Source of the DNA: Deltaproteobacteria bacterium
GTDB lineage: Bacteria; Myxococcota; Myxococcia; SLRQ01
Direction of reading: 5' to 3'
Length of the DNA stretch: 64,000 nucleotides
Assembly: GCA_007130885.1 (NCBI GenBank)
Contig: SLRQ01000025.1
Coordinates: forward strand, 1 to 64,000
Within the stretch, counting starts at the first letter, position 1. The number at the start of each line of letters is the position of its first letter. Below the pieces are notes generated by a model. That model was given only the letters and a program-made list of their open reading frames with translations. It did no database searches and was not told where the DNA came from. Of the stretch, positions 1 through 8,356 are shown piece by piece. The position numbers were made by a program, and so were the translations under genes.

Positions 1-300
1 ATTGATCGCGTGGAAGCCGGCAAGCCGAGCCGGATGGATACCAAGCGAAAGATCATCCTCGCGCTTGGATACAAGCTCTCCGACCGCCACAAGGTCTTTC
101 CTGAAGAGCCACAGGAGGGAAGCGCGTCCGAGCAGGAGCCGCAAAAGGCCAAGCCTGACGAAGCGGCTGGTAAGGGTGAAGCGGCCAAGAAGGGCGAAGC
201 GGCCGGGTCCGATGAATCCACCAAGAAGGACGAAGCGACTAGTAAGGATGAATCGGCCGGGCCAGACGAAAGCGGGAAAGAGAAGGGCGGCCGGAGCTGA
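1..300 (+). CDS. C-terminal part of an XRE/Cro-type HTH protein with Lys/Glu-rich tail (5' truncated)
   Basis: The reading frame is open from base 1, so the start codon lies outside the window. The first residues, IDRVEAGKPSRMDTKRKI, match the third and fourth helices of an XRE/Cro HTH (the usual pattern is IsriE.Gk.. followed by k...aLg), and ALGY follows. After about residue 35 the protein becomes a low-complexity tail of roughly 65 residues with short repeats such as KGEAAKKGEAAG and KDEATSKDESAG. The HTH assignment is an inference from a short stretch; the tail has no recognisable function and is probably disordered. The DNA-binding residues and any N-terminal domain cannot be seen. Confidence 0.5.
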   Translation: MDRVEAGKPSRMDTKRKIILALGYKLSDRHKVFPEEPQEGSASEQEPQKAKPDEAAGKGEAAKKGEAAGSDESTKKDEATSKDESAGPDESGKEKGGRS

Positions 301-525
301 CAACCGGGGCCGTCGTTCCATCGCTCGTCTTTCCAACCCGTTTATCCATTTTCGCCCACGAATCGTGCGCGAGCGCGAGCGCGGCTATGCGTTCCGCGCT
401 CCGCGAACCGCGGTGCGCTTCAAACCATCGCTGACACTTTCGAGTGTGAGCGCGCTCGGGGCCTGCGAGCGGCAATAGCGGCGGGCGAAAGAGCGGCTCG
501 CGGCAGGGCTCTCCCGGGTTACGCC

Positions 526-555
526 GTGAACGTGGACGTGGACGTGGACGTGCAC
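526..555 (+). repeat. Short hexamer tandem repeat (GTGGAC)
   Basis: Five consecutive hexamers read GTGAAC, then GTGGAC three times, then GTGCAC. Only the central three are identical. It lies in non-coding DNA about 340 bases upstream of pilM. It may be a slippage-prone tract; no function can be assigned. Confidence 0.5.
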
Positions 556-576
556 GGCCTTGTCGCGACATCCTTC

Positions 577-602
577 AAAGCCGGCACGACTTGCCGGGCT
601 TT
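577..602. terminator. Hairpin, possible weak (bidirectional) terminator
   Basis: Left arm AAAGCCGGCA (577-586), loop CGACT, right arm TGCCGGGCTTT (592-602). The arms pair over 10 bases with one bulged C, and A/T runs of three flank the stem. The U-tract is short and the hairpin is about 275 bases past the preceding stop codon, so a terminator role is tentative. Confidence 0.3.
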
Positions 603-790
603 CGCTGCACCCCGTCTGAAGGAATGACATTACGAAGGGTCTCCGCGAACGATAACCGCCGCCATGGCCGTTCGGATGCTTGCCTTCGCGACGGCCGGCG
701 GCGGCCGGTGAGGCGAGGGTTGGCCGGCCGAGAAGAGGGCAAGGAGTGCAAGTCCCCATGCCACAAGAGAAAATGATTGGGGTGGGTTTT

Positions 791-818
791 TTGTCGACCC
801 GCGAGTCCGTGGTATAGT
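791..818 (+). promoter_or_regulatory. Sigma70-like promoter for the pilMNOPQ operon
   Basis: A -35-like TTGTCG (791-796) and a -10-like TATAGT (813-818, five of six matches to TATAAT) are separated by 16 bases. Transcription would begin near 825, giving a leader of about 66 bases before the pilM ATG at 892. It is the best promoter-like match in the interval and sits directly before the operon. Confidence 0.55.
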
Positions 819-891
819 CAGTCACGTCAACGAGCCGGTGGAAAAAGAGCCGGCCCAAGCGAAGCAATCTCGCAGGGAAAGAACGGACAAA

Positions 892-1956
892 ATGGCGCGT
901 GGCAAACCGGTATTGGGACTGGACATTGGATCTAGCTGCGTGAAGATGATCCAGCTAAAGCAAAGCAAGCGAGGTTACAGCCTTCAAAACCTCGGCGTCG
1001 CGCCGATTCCACCCGAGGCCATCGTGGACGGCGCCATCATGAACTCTCCGGCTATAGTCGACGCCATCCAGGAGCTGATGGCGGCGCAGGGCGTGAAGCG
1101 CGGGCGCGAGGTGGCCACCTCGATCTCCGGCCACTCCGTCATCATCAAGAAAATCAACATGCCCCCCATGAGCCGGGAGGACCTCGAGGACAGCATGCAG
1201 TGGGAGGCGGAGCAGTACATCCCCTTCGACATGAGCGAGGTCAACCTCGACGTCGACATTCTCGGCACCGACGAGGAGACGGAGCAGATGGACGTGCTCC
1301 TGGTCGCCGCGAAGAAGGACATGATCAACGATTACACCTCGGTCATTACCGAGTCCGGCCTGACGCCGGTGGTCATGGACGTTGACGCCTTCGCGCTTCA
1401 AAACGCCTTCGAGCTCTCCTATGGGCTTTCACAGGATGAGACCGTGGTCCTGGTCAATATCGGAGCATCGGTCATCAGCATCAATGTGGTGACCAACGGG
1501 GTGAGCGCGTTCACCCGCGACATAGCCACCGGCGGCAACCAGTTCACCGAGGAGATACAAAAGCAGGTCAATGTCTCCCACGACGAAGCCGAGGCTCTGA
1601 AGCTTGGCGGCGAGGTCGGCGCCGACTCCGACTCGGTGGTCCCCCAGGAGATAGAGGACGTCATTCAGCAGGTCGCCGATCCCATGGCGAGCGAGATACA
1701 GCGCTCCTTGGACTTCTTTACCGCCACCAGCCCGGATGTGGGCTTGAGCCAGATCTACCTGGCCGGTGGCTCGGCGAGCGTGCCTGCCTTGTTCAAGGCC
1801 ATCGAGGAGCGCTCCGGGGTGCCCGTGGAGATACTCGACTCGTTCAAGAACATAGAGATCGATGACCGAAAGGTGGACCCGACCTTCATCCACCAGGCCA
1901 CTCCAATGTGGGCGGTGGTAGTGGGGCTGGGGCTTCGCAAGGCGGTGGAGCGATGA
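892..1956 (+). CDS. pilM: Type IV pilus assembly protein PilM
   Basis: PilM is a cytoplasmic actin-like ATPase-fold protein that binds the N-terminal tail of PilN and couples the pilus motor to the inner-membrane alignment complex. The 354-residue product has the actin-type phosphate-1 motif (GLDIGSSCVKMIQL, residues 9-22), a second phosphate loop (VLVNIGASVISI) and the adenosine motif IYLAGGSASVPAL near the C-terminus, all normal for PilM in order and length. I chose ATG 892 over an in-frame ATG at 838 because GLDIGSS then sits at the usual distance from the N-terminus and AGGGA lies upstream. It is the first gene of pilMNOPQ. Confidence 0.95.
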   Translation: MARGKPVLGLDIGSSCVKMIQLKQSKRGYSLQNLGVAPIPPEAIVDGAIMNSPAIVDAIQELMAAQGVKRGREVATSISGHSVIIKKINMPPMSREDLEDSMQWEAEQYIPFDMSEVNLDVDILGTDEETEQMDVLLVAAKKDMINDYTSVITESGLTPVVMDVDAFALQNAFELSYGLSQDETVVLVNIGASVISINVVTNGVSAFTRDIATGGNQFTEEIQKQVNVSHDEAEALKLGGEVGADSDSVVPQEIEDVIQQVADPMASEIQRSLDFFTATSPDVGLSQIYLAGGSASVPALFKAIEERSGVPVEILDSFKNIEIDDRKVDPTFIHQATPMWAVVVGLGLRKAVER

Positions 1957-1993
1957 CAGCCCGGTTCACTTGGGACAGGCTGGAGGAGCGGAA

Positions 1994-2539
1994 ATGATTC
2001 GCATCAACTTACTTCCGGTAAAGGCCGCCAAGAAGCGCGAGCTGGGCATCACTCAGCTCGTTATGGGATTGATGGTCATAGTCGTGGCGGCCGGAGCGAA
2101 CTGGATGTGGCAGAAAAGAGAAGCCGACATCCTGGACGAGATCAGCCGCGAGGTCAGAAGAACCCAGGAAGATATCAGGGAGCTGGAAAAGATTATCGGC
2201 GAGGTGAAGGACATCGAGCAGCGGAAGGAACAGGTGGAAGCAAAGCTCGATGTGCTGACCGATCTTCGCGACCGAAGCACCGGACCCGTGAAGATGATGG
2301 ACGAGCTGGCCTCGCTCATCCCAAACGAGGTCTGGATATCGAGGTTCAACGAGGCGGGGATGGACCTGAGCTTGGATGGCGAGGCTCTGGCTCACGAGGA
2401 CTTGGCCGCATTCATCAGCGCCTTGAACAGGTCGCCCTACTTCGAGAACATCGAGCTCCGCTCCGCGAGGCTACAAGGGAGCGGCGACGAGAAGACGGTA
2501 CGGTTCAGCATTACCGGACGAGTGGTCTACTCGACATAG
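1994..2539 (+). CDS. pilN: Type IV pilus inner-membrane assembly protein PilN
   Basis: PilN is a bitopic inner-membrane protein that binds PilM through a short cytoplasmic tail and pairs with PilO in the periplasm. The product (181 aa) starts MIRINLLPVK, which contains the INLLP PilM-binding motif. One membrane helix follows (about residues 20-42), then a periplasmic coiled coil rich in E/R (about 45-90) and a ferredoxin-like C-terminal domain. ATG 1994 is chosen over the in-frame upstream start at 1970 because TGGAGGAG precedes it and INLLP is then N-terminal. The gene is 37 bases after pilM and 25 bases before pilO. Confidence 0.94.
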   Translation: MIRINLLPVKAAKKRELGITQLVMGLMVIVVAAGANWMWQKREADILDEISREVRRTQEDIRELEKIIGEVKDIEQRKEQVEAKLDVLTDLRDRSTGPVKMMDELASLIPNEVWISRFNEAGMDLSLDGEALAHEDLAAFISALNRSPYFENIELRSARLQGSGDEKTVRFSITGRVVYST

Positions 2540-2564
2540 GAAAAGGCTACGCCGGGACGCGCCC

Positions 2565-3179
2565 ATGGAAGAGCTACTAAATAAGGTGATAAAGCTGCCT
2601 CTGGCCATAAAGGCCGGAGCATTGGCAGGCATTGTTGTGCTCATAACAGGGCTGAACTACTGGATGTTCGTCTCTGACACCATGAGCCAGATAGAGTCGC
2701 AGACCCGCACTCTGGAGCAGGAGCGGGACCGGCTCATAGAGAGGCAGGCCATAGCCAACCGGCTACCCGAGTATCGGCGCGAGATGGCCGAGATCGAGAG
2801 GATGCTCGAGGAAGCCCTCGAGGAGATGCCGGCCGAGACTCGCATGGACGACCTCATAAATCAGCTCGCCGAGATAGCGGGTCAAGCGGGCCTGGAGCTG
2901 TCGAGCATCGATCCGCAGCCGCAGTTCCGGGAGGACACCTTCTATTACCGCATACCGGTAAGGATGCAGGTGGCCGGAAACTTCCATGAGGTGGCGGTCT
3001 TTCTGGACCGGGTCAGCAAGATGCGCAGGCTCGTCAACGTTACCAACATCGAAATCGGCAGCCCCAGGGCGGAGGATGACAAGGTCCTCATTCGAGCCCA
3101 GTACCTTGCCACCACCTTCCGCTTCTCCGAGGAGGCATCAGGTGGCGGTGATGGCGATGGCGCCGGGAGGGGACGGTGA
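2565..3179 (+). CDS. pilO: Type IV pilus inner-membrane assembly protein PilO
   Basis: PilO forms a heterodimer with PilN in the inner membrane and links it to the lipoprotein PilP. The product (204 aa) has a short cytoplasmic N-terminus, one membrane helix (about residues 15-35, AIKAGALAGIVVLITGLNYW), a periplasmic coiled coil rich in Glu and Arg (about 45-90) and a C-terminal ferredoxin-like domain, as is usual for PilO. It ends in a Gly/Asp-rich tail. Its stop codon overlaps the start of pilP, suggesting translational coupling. Confidence 0.93.
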   Translation: MEELLNKVIKLPLAIKAGALAGIVVLITGLNYWMFVSDTMSQIESQTRTLEQERDRLIERQAIANRLPEYRREMAEIERMLEEALEEMPAETRMDDLINQLAEIAGQAGLELSSIDPQPQFREDTFYYRIPVRMQVAGNFHEVAVFLDRVSKMRRLVNVTNIEIGSPRAEDDKVLIRAQYLATTFRFSEEASGGGDGDGAGRGR

Positions 3180-3745
3180 TGAAGACGCTGACATTTTCGG
3201 CCACGATCGCGTTGGCTGCTCTTCTCGCTTTACAGGGATGCTCCGATCGCCCGTCGATCGAGCCTCGTCCTACACTTCAGCCTCCCGATGCCGCCGCCGA
3301 GGTGGAGGACGAGGAAGGCGTGGAGGAGCAGGAAGAGGTGGAGCGAGAGCCGCAGTACACCTATTCGCCGGTCGGCAAGCGAGATCCTTTCCGGAGCCCG
3401 CTCGTGGACGTGGTGGGCGCGGACGATCGGGATGACGAGGAGCGTCTCACGGCCTTGCAGCGGTGGGATCTGGACCAGCTAACGGTAAGGGCCATCGTGT
3501 CGGCCACCGCCAATCCGGTCGCCATGGTCCTAGATCCCGAGGGCCATGGGCACATGGTACGCAGGGGGGCCTTGATCGGTCGAAACTGGGGAAGGGTGGC
3601 GGCTATCCGTAGAGACTGTCTCGTAATTACGGAGCAGAGGCGGGATGCGACAGGCGCGCCCATGGCTGTTCAGCAGGAGCGATGCTTGCCTAGAGACGAA
3701 AGAGATGTCCGATTCGAAGAGCAGATGCGCAGGCAGATTCAATGA
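3179..3745 (+). CDS. pilP: Type IV pilus assembly lipoprotein PilP
   Basis: PilP is a periplasmic lipoprotein that bridges the PilN/PilO inner-membrane complex to the secretin PilQ. The product (188 aa) has a lipoprotein signal ending LALQGC, with the lipidated Cys about residue 21. A disordered acidic stretch (VEDEEGVEEQEEVE) follows, then the typical PilP core: a KRDPFRSPL motif and a beta-rich domain with LTVRAIVSATANPVAMV. Either GTG 3176 or ATG 3179 could start it; both overlap the pilO stop, and AGGGG lies just upstream. The tail is short and basic. Confidence 0.93.
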   Translation: MKTLTFSATIALAALLALQGCSDRPSIEPRPTLQPPDAAAEVEDEEGVEEQEEVEREPQYTYSPVGKRDPFRSPLVDVVGADDRDDEERLTALQRWDLDQLTVRAIVSATANPVAMVLDPEGHGHMVRRGALIGRNWGRVAAIRRDCLVITEQRRDATGAPMAVQQERCLPRDERDVRFEEQMRRQIQ

Positions 3746-3821
3746 TGCAAGAACGCATGATGTTTGACGACGCCGGCTCGCCAGAGGTGACCGGTGGAGT
3801 TCCCAGACAGGGAGAGGGTAG

Positions 3822-6671
3822 ATGACCAGCGTGTGCAAACCCCGAGAGAGCGGCATCACTCACGAAGCGGCAACGCCGCGAGGATGGTTGAAGGCTTCTT
3901 TGCGCCGGCACCTCGAGTGCTCGCGCGGGCGTTCGGGCACCTTTATGAGTTCGTACCGCTTCTTCGCGGCTATTTTGGCCGCGGCGGTTACGTCGTATGG
4001 GACCGTTCCAGCGCTAGCCGGTGACGGCGACCTAAACGTCGTTCGATCCGTGGCGGTGGAGGAGTCGGGAAGCGAGACTCTGATCCGCATCGAGGGCACG
4101 AGGGAGCCGATCTTCACGGTCTTCAAGCTCGAGGAGCCTCCGAGAATCGTGGTGGACCTCTCACGAACGGATATCTCCGAGGTCGACCGGCTGCTCGAGG
4201 TGAACAGGGGCAATATCAACGCCATCATCACAACCACCTTCGAGGAGGAAGGCTCCCGAATGGGCAGGGTGATGGTCGTCCTTGAACAGGACTCATCGTA
4301 CGACGTCGAGGGCGGCGAGGAAGGCGTCATCGTCTCGATCCCCAGACAAGTGGCGGGAGGCGAGATGGCGTCCCGTGCCTCCACAGGTCGTGAGGAGACC
4401 TCGAGTAAGGTCGTCCCCGCGCCAATTTCCGAGGTGAAAACCGAGGTATCGGCGGAAGAATCTCTTCCGGACGGCGTGGTGGCACGCCGGGTGGAGCGCT
4501 TCGATGACGTTGACAGCCGTGGGGACAGAGTCACCCGGGTGAAGGTAGTCGAGACCGACGGCGTCACCAAGGTGGAGATCGAGACCGACGGCGCGCCGGA
4601 CGAGATCGAGATGCTCGAGCTGGTGGATCCTCCGCGTATTGCAATCGACCTTCACGGGCTGACGAAGGCGCCCCGCGCCGCCGACAAGAGGACGCTTTCA
4701 GACGACGGCCCGCTCTCGGACGTGCGGGTAGGCAGGCATGAGAGCAAGGTCCGGGTAGTGCTCGATGGCCGCGGTGCAGGCATGCCGCGTTATGACATGC
4801 GCGCGACGGCCGGCGGCGCCGTGATCGAGCTGCAAGGCGGTTCGAAGGCAGTGGTGGCTCGAAGCGACGGTGACAGCCAAGAGCTAGTCCAGGTGCGAGG
4901 CGTGACCTACATAACCGGTGACGGCAAGGGTCAGGTGCTCGTTCAGCTCGACGACGTCGCCGGCGTAAGCTACATGCTGGACCGGCCGGATCGCGACACG
5001 GCCGTGCTGGCTATAGACGGAGCCGTCTTGAGCTCGGATGTGGGAAGAGTATTCGACGCTGATGACGAGCGAGTCGAAGTTCGCGCCGTGGACGCCGTTG
5101 AAGACCCACGCAAGCCGGGGCGGGTGAACATAGTCGCCAAGCTCGGCAGCCAGGTTCATACGAAGGTCACGCCGGTTCGGACGGGTCTCCTGTGGGAGCT
5201 GGAGCTCTCCGGTGATGCGCCCATCGAAGGCGATGGACACATCAGGGTCTCGGCCGTCGGCGCCGGAGACGAGGATCTGCCGGTGGTCACCGCGGCGGGG
5301 ACCGATACCGAAGGAGAGGTGCATGTCACCGCCGACGAGGTGCAGGATGAGAGAGCCCGCTACACCGGGCGCCGCATCACCCTCGAGCTTCGCGATGTGG
5401 ACATCCACAACGTACTGCGTCTGATCGCGGAGGTCAGCAGGAAGAACCTGGTGGTTTCCGACGACGTATCGGGAAGGATAACGCTGCGCCTGCGAAACGT
5501 CCCCTGGGACCACGCCCTGGACCTCATCCTTCGAGCCACCGACCTCGACATGGAGGAGGAGGACAACATCGTTCGGATCGCGCCCGCGGCCAGGCTGGCG
5601 GCGGAAAGACGCGCCCGGCGAGAGGCTATCGAGGCGCAAGAGGCCATAGAGCCGCTCCGCGTTCGCCTGATACCGGTCAACTACGCCACCGCCGGCGATA
5701 TGGCTACCAAGGTTCGCGACGTTCTATCCAGGCGCGGTCAGATCACTGTGGACGACCGCACCAACTCGCTTATCATAAGGGACATAGCCGACGCGCTGGC
5801 CGCCGCCGAGGAGCTGGTGCGCAGGCTGGATACAGAAACGCCGCAGGTGCTGATCGAGGCTCGCATAGTAGAGGCGAACGTGAACTTCGCCCGCGAGTTC
5901 GGCATCCAGTGGGGTGGAAACGTCGTCTTCTCTCCGGCTACCGGTAACCCCACGGGTCTAGCCTTCCCCAACATTCTGGGCATGACCGGCGCGGCGACGG
6001 ACGGAGCTGCTCCCACAACGGGCACTTCCGACAATCCCAACTTCGCGGTCAACATGCCGGCCCCGATAGGAACCGGCACCGGTGGTGGCGTGGGCTTCGT
6101 GTTCGGCTCGGCCAGCGGCATCGCGAATCTCAACCTGCGCCTCTCGGCAATGGAGCAGGAGGGCGTCATCAAGACCATCTCCTCTCCAAGAGTGCAGACG
6201 CTTGACAATAACCAGGCCTCCATAAGCCAGGGTCTGTCCATCCCCTTCAGCCAGGTGTCGGCCGCCGGCGTCAACACGGTCTTCGTCCAGGCGCAGCTCC
6301 AGCTCGATGTTACGCCTCACGTGACCGCCGACGGCTCCATACTCATGGACGTTTCTGTTCAAAACGACCAGCCTCATCCCGATCTCACGGGTGCCGGCGG
6401 CCAACCTTCGATCTCACAGAAGCAGGCCAACACGAACGTGATGGTTCGTGACGCGGAGACCATGGTCATAGGCGGCATCTACACCCGCAGCGAATCGACC
6501 ACCATGGCGTCGGTGCCGGGCCTGGGCCGCATCCCGGTTTTGGGCTGGCTGTTCAAGAAGCGAATCGTTCGAGACGAGCGCACCGAGCTTCTGGTGTTCA
6601 TCACGCCGCGGATAGTCAATAGGCAGGAGCACTTGCCTACGGATCTCGAACATCTTCCCTTGGATCTGTAG
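3822..6671 (+). CDS. pilQ: Type IV pilus secretin PilQ
   Basis: PilQ is the outer-membrane secretin through which the pilus passes. The product (949 aa from this start) has AMIN peptidoglycan-binding domains in its N-terminal half (for example VRSVAVEESGSETLIRIEG and VTRVKVVETDGVTKVEIE, each followed by a PPRI motif), an STN/N0 domain (about 520-590), a secretin N domain (about 605-680) and the C-terminal secretin domain ending in VPGLGRIPVLGWLFKK and ELLVFITPRIV. The start is ambiguous: ATG 3822 has GGGAGAGG upstream, but a conventional signal peptide begins only at ATG 3945 (MSSYRFFAAILAAAV, cleavage after ALA). It is the last pil gene; aroKB follows after 15 bases. Confidence 0.95.
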   Translation: MTSVCKPRESGITHEAATPRGWLKASLRRHLECSRGRSGTFMSSYRFFAAILAAAVTSYGTVPALAGDGDLNVVRSVAVEESGSETLIRIEGTREPIFTVFKLEEPPRIVVDLSRTDISEVDRLLEVNRGNINAIITTTFEEEGSRMGRVMVVLEQDSSYDVEGGEEGVIVSIPRQVAGGEMASRASTGREETSSKVVPAPISEVKTEVSAEESLPDGVVARRVERFDDVDSRGDRVTRVKVVETDGVTKVEIETDGAPDEIEMLELVDPPRIAIDLHGLTKAPRAADKRTLSDDGPLSDVRVGRHESKVRVVLDGRGAGMPRYDMRATAGGAVIELQGGSKAVVARSDGDSQELVQVRGVTYITGDGKGQVLVQLDDVAGVSYMLDRPDRDTAVLAIDGAVLSSDVGRVFDADDERVEVRAVDAVEDPRKPGRVNIVAKLGSQVHTKVTPVRTGLLWELELSGDAPIEGDGHIRVSAVGAGDEDLPVVTAAGTDTEGEVHVTADEVQDERARYTGRRITLELRDVDIHNVLRLIAEVSRKNLVVSDDVSGRITLRLRNVPWDHALDLILRATDLDMEEEDNIVRIAPAARLAAERRARREAIEAQEAIEPLRVRLIPVNYATAGDMATKVRDVLSRRGQITVDDRTNSLIIRDIADALAAAEELVRRLDTETPQVLIEARIVEANVNFAREFGIQWGGNVVFSPATGNPTGLAFPNILGMTGAATDGAAPTTGTSDNPNFAVNMPAPIGTGTGGGVGFVFGSASGIANLNLRLSAMEQEGVIKTISSPRVQTLDNNQASISQGLSIPFSQVSAAGVNTVFVQAQLQLDVTPHVTADGSILMDVSVQNDQPHPDLTGAGGQPSISQKQANTNVMVRDAETMVIGGIYTRSESTTMASVPGLGRIPVLGWLFKKRIVRDERTELLVFITPRIVNRQEHLPTDLEHLPLDL

Positions 6672-6686
6672 TAAGGCGCCGCTCAA

Positions 6687-8342
6687 TTGACCGTCTTTAC
6701 GGTAGCAGCGGACCGTCCCCTGGTCCTGGTTGGGCCTCCGGGAGCGGGTAAGTCGAGAGTGGCTCCGGAGGTGGGCCGGCGGTTTGGAAGGCCCGTCGTG
6801 GAAACGGACGAGCGGGTGGAGTCGAAAGCGAAAAGACCGATCCATGGGATCATCCCCGAGCTAGGGGAGAGCCGGTTCCGGGCGATGGAGGCGGAGGCGC
6901 TCGCGGAGGCACTTCGTGCCGGCGAGGGTGCGGTCGTTGCCACGGGAGGCGGCGCCGTCTGCGACCCGAAGGCCTGGGAGCTGTTGCGCGCGTCGGGAGC
7001 CTTGACGGCGCTGCTTCAGGCGCCTTTGGATGTCATGGCCGCCCGCGTGTTTCCAGTAAGGTCGACCCGGCCTCACTTGGCGGACGCGCGCACCGAAGAA
7101 GAGCTGTTGGGCAGGTTGTCGCATCTGATGGCCGAGAGGGAGCCTTGGTACGGGCGATGCGACATCGAGATCGATGCAACGGGACGGCCCGAGCAGGTCG
7201 CCTCGCGCGTGGCGAGTGCGGCCTCCAGCGCGCTCGCAAGCTCGGTGCCCGTCAGGCTGGGTGAGCGCTCTTATGTCTTCTGGCTGAGCGATAATCTCGG
7301 AGAGCTTGGCGAGAGGCTCGCTCGCCGAATATCTCCTGTTGGAGCTGCCTTGCGCTGCGCTCTCATCGCGGACGAGACAGTGGCGCGCCACCACGGCGAC
7401 GCGGCTGAGAGCAGCCTTCGAAGCGCGGGGTTCGAGGTGCTGAAGGTGACCTTTCCTCCGGGAGAGAGGTCGAAGAGCCTCGCCTCCGCCTCCGAGATCA
7501 TCGACCGCCTTCTCGGCGCCGGCGCCTATAGGCCTCAGCGGGGCTCGGTCGTCGTGGCGCTTGGAGGAGGCGTGACCGGGGATCTCGCCGGCTTTGTTGC
7601 ATCGACCCTCTTCCGAGGATGCCCCTTGGTGCAGGTGCCGACGACTCTGCTTGCGATGATCGACGCTTCGGTAGGCGGAAAGACCGCCGTCAACCATCCC
7701 GAGGGCAAGAACCTCGTCGGTGCCTTTCATCAGCCGGTGCTGGTCCAGGCTTCCCTCGACACCCTCAAAACGCTGGATGAGCGGGCATACCGTGCCGGGT
7801 TCGGCGAGGTCGTCAAGTACGGGCTTTTGGATCCGGAATGGCGACTGCTGGATCTGGTGGAGCGTGACAGTGACGCTCTGCTCGCCAGGGAGCCTGCTGC
7901 TTTGCGCCGGGTGATTCGGCGTTGCGTGGAGATGAAGGCCGCCGTGGTGGAAAAGGATCCGGAGGAGCGGGAGGGCCCGCGAAAAGCGTTGAACCTCGGT
8001 CACACCTTCGGTCAGGCGCTGGAGGCCGCGACGGGCTATGAACGCTGGCTTCATGGCGAGGCGGTAGGGCTTGGCCTCATTGCCGCCGCGAGAGTCGGAG
8101 CGGCCTTGGGTCTTGCTCCAAAGAGTTTGGAACAACGGGTATGCTCCGTGCTGGGTAGGCTCGGGCTGCCCGTGGATGTGTCTTTGCTTATGCATGAGTC
8201 CGTGCTCCGGTTGCTGGGTGTCGACAAGAAGGTCGCCGGAGACGCGGTTGAGTTCGTGGTGCCGGTCGCCGGTGGAGGTACGAAAATGGCGTCGCTACCC
8301 GTTTTCGAGCTACAATCACATTTACTGTCGTCCTGTAGGTAA
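6687..8342 (+). CDS. aroKB: Fused shikimate kinase / 3-dehydroquinate synthase (AroK-AroB)
   Basis: This one protein (551 aa) catalyses two shikimate-pathway steps: formation of 3-dehydroquinate from DAHP and phosphorylation of shikimate. The kinase half (about 1-172) has Walker A GPPGAGKS (16-23), an ETDERVE substrate-binding Asp region and the VVATGGGAV loop. The synthase half (about 185-545) has the NAD-binding GGGVTGDLAGF, PTTLLAMIDASVGGKTAVN, EVVKYGLL, and the metal-ligand motifs NLGHTFGQALE and HGEAVGLG. Translation starts at TTG 6687 with GTAAGG ten bases upstream; the pilQ stop is just before. The fusion next to pilQ is also known, from memory, in myxobacteria. Confidence 0.93.
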   Translation: MTVFTVAADRPLVLVGPPGAGKSRVAPEVGRRFGRPVVETDERVESKAKRPIHGIIPELGESRFRAMEAEALAEALRAGEGAVVATGGGAVCDPKAWELLRASGALTALLQAPLDVMAARVFPVRSTRPHLADARTEEELLGRLSHLMAEREPWYGRCDIEIDATGRPEQVASRVASAASSALASSVPVRLGERSYVFWLSDNLGELGERLARRISPVGAALRCALIADETVARHHGDAAESSLRSAGFEVLKVTFPPGERSKSLASASEIIDRLLGAGAYRPQRGSVVVALGGGVTGDLAGFVASTLFRGCPLVQVPTTLLAMIDASVGGKTAVNHPEGKNLVGAFHQPVLVQASLDTLKTLDERAYRAGFGEVVKYGLLDPEWRLLDLVERDSDALLAREPAALRRVIRRCVEMKAAVVEKDPEEREGPRKALNLGHTFGQALEAATGYERWLHGEAVGLGLIAAARVGAALGLAPKSLEQRVCSVLGRLGLPVDVSLLMHESVLRLLGVDKKVAGDAVEFVVPVAGGGTKMASLPVFELQSHLLSSCR

Positions 8343-8356
8343 GGAGGAGCCTCGAG

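Larger units (their letters stand above)
301..790. other. Non-coding interval upstream of the pil operon
   Basis: I see no convincing gene here. Open frames on both strands lack family resemblance or a good ribosome-binding site. The interval holds a hexamer repeat (GTGGAC-type, 526-555), a hairpin at 577-602, and otherwise G+C-rich sequence leading to the pilM promoter. Confidence 0.6.

Noticed and set aside
385..867. Minus-strand 160-codon open frame upstream of pilM
   Set aside because: It has no family resemblance or ribosome-binding site, contains the GTGGAC repeat as VHVHVHVH, and covers the likely pilM promoter.
6861..8195. 444-codon minus-strand open frame opposite aroKB
   Set aside because: The plus strand encodes two complete enzyme domains with all catalytic motifs. 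The antisense product has none.
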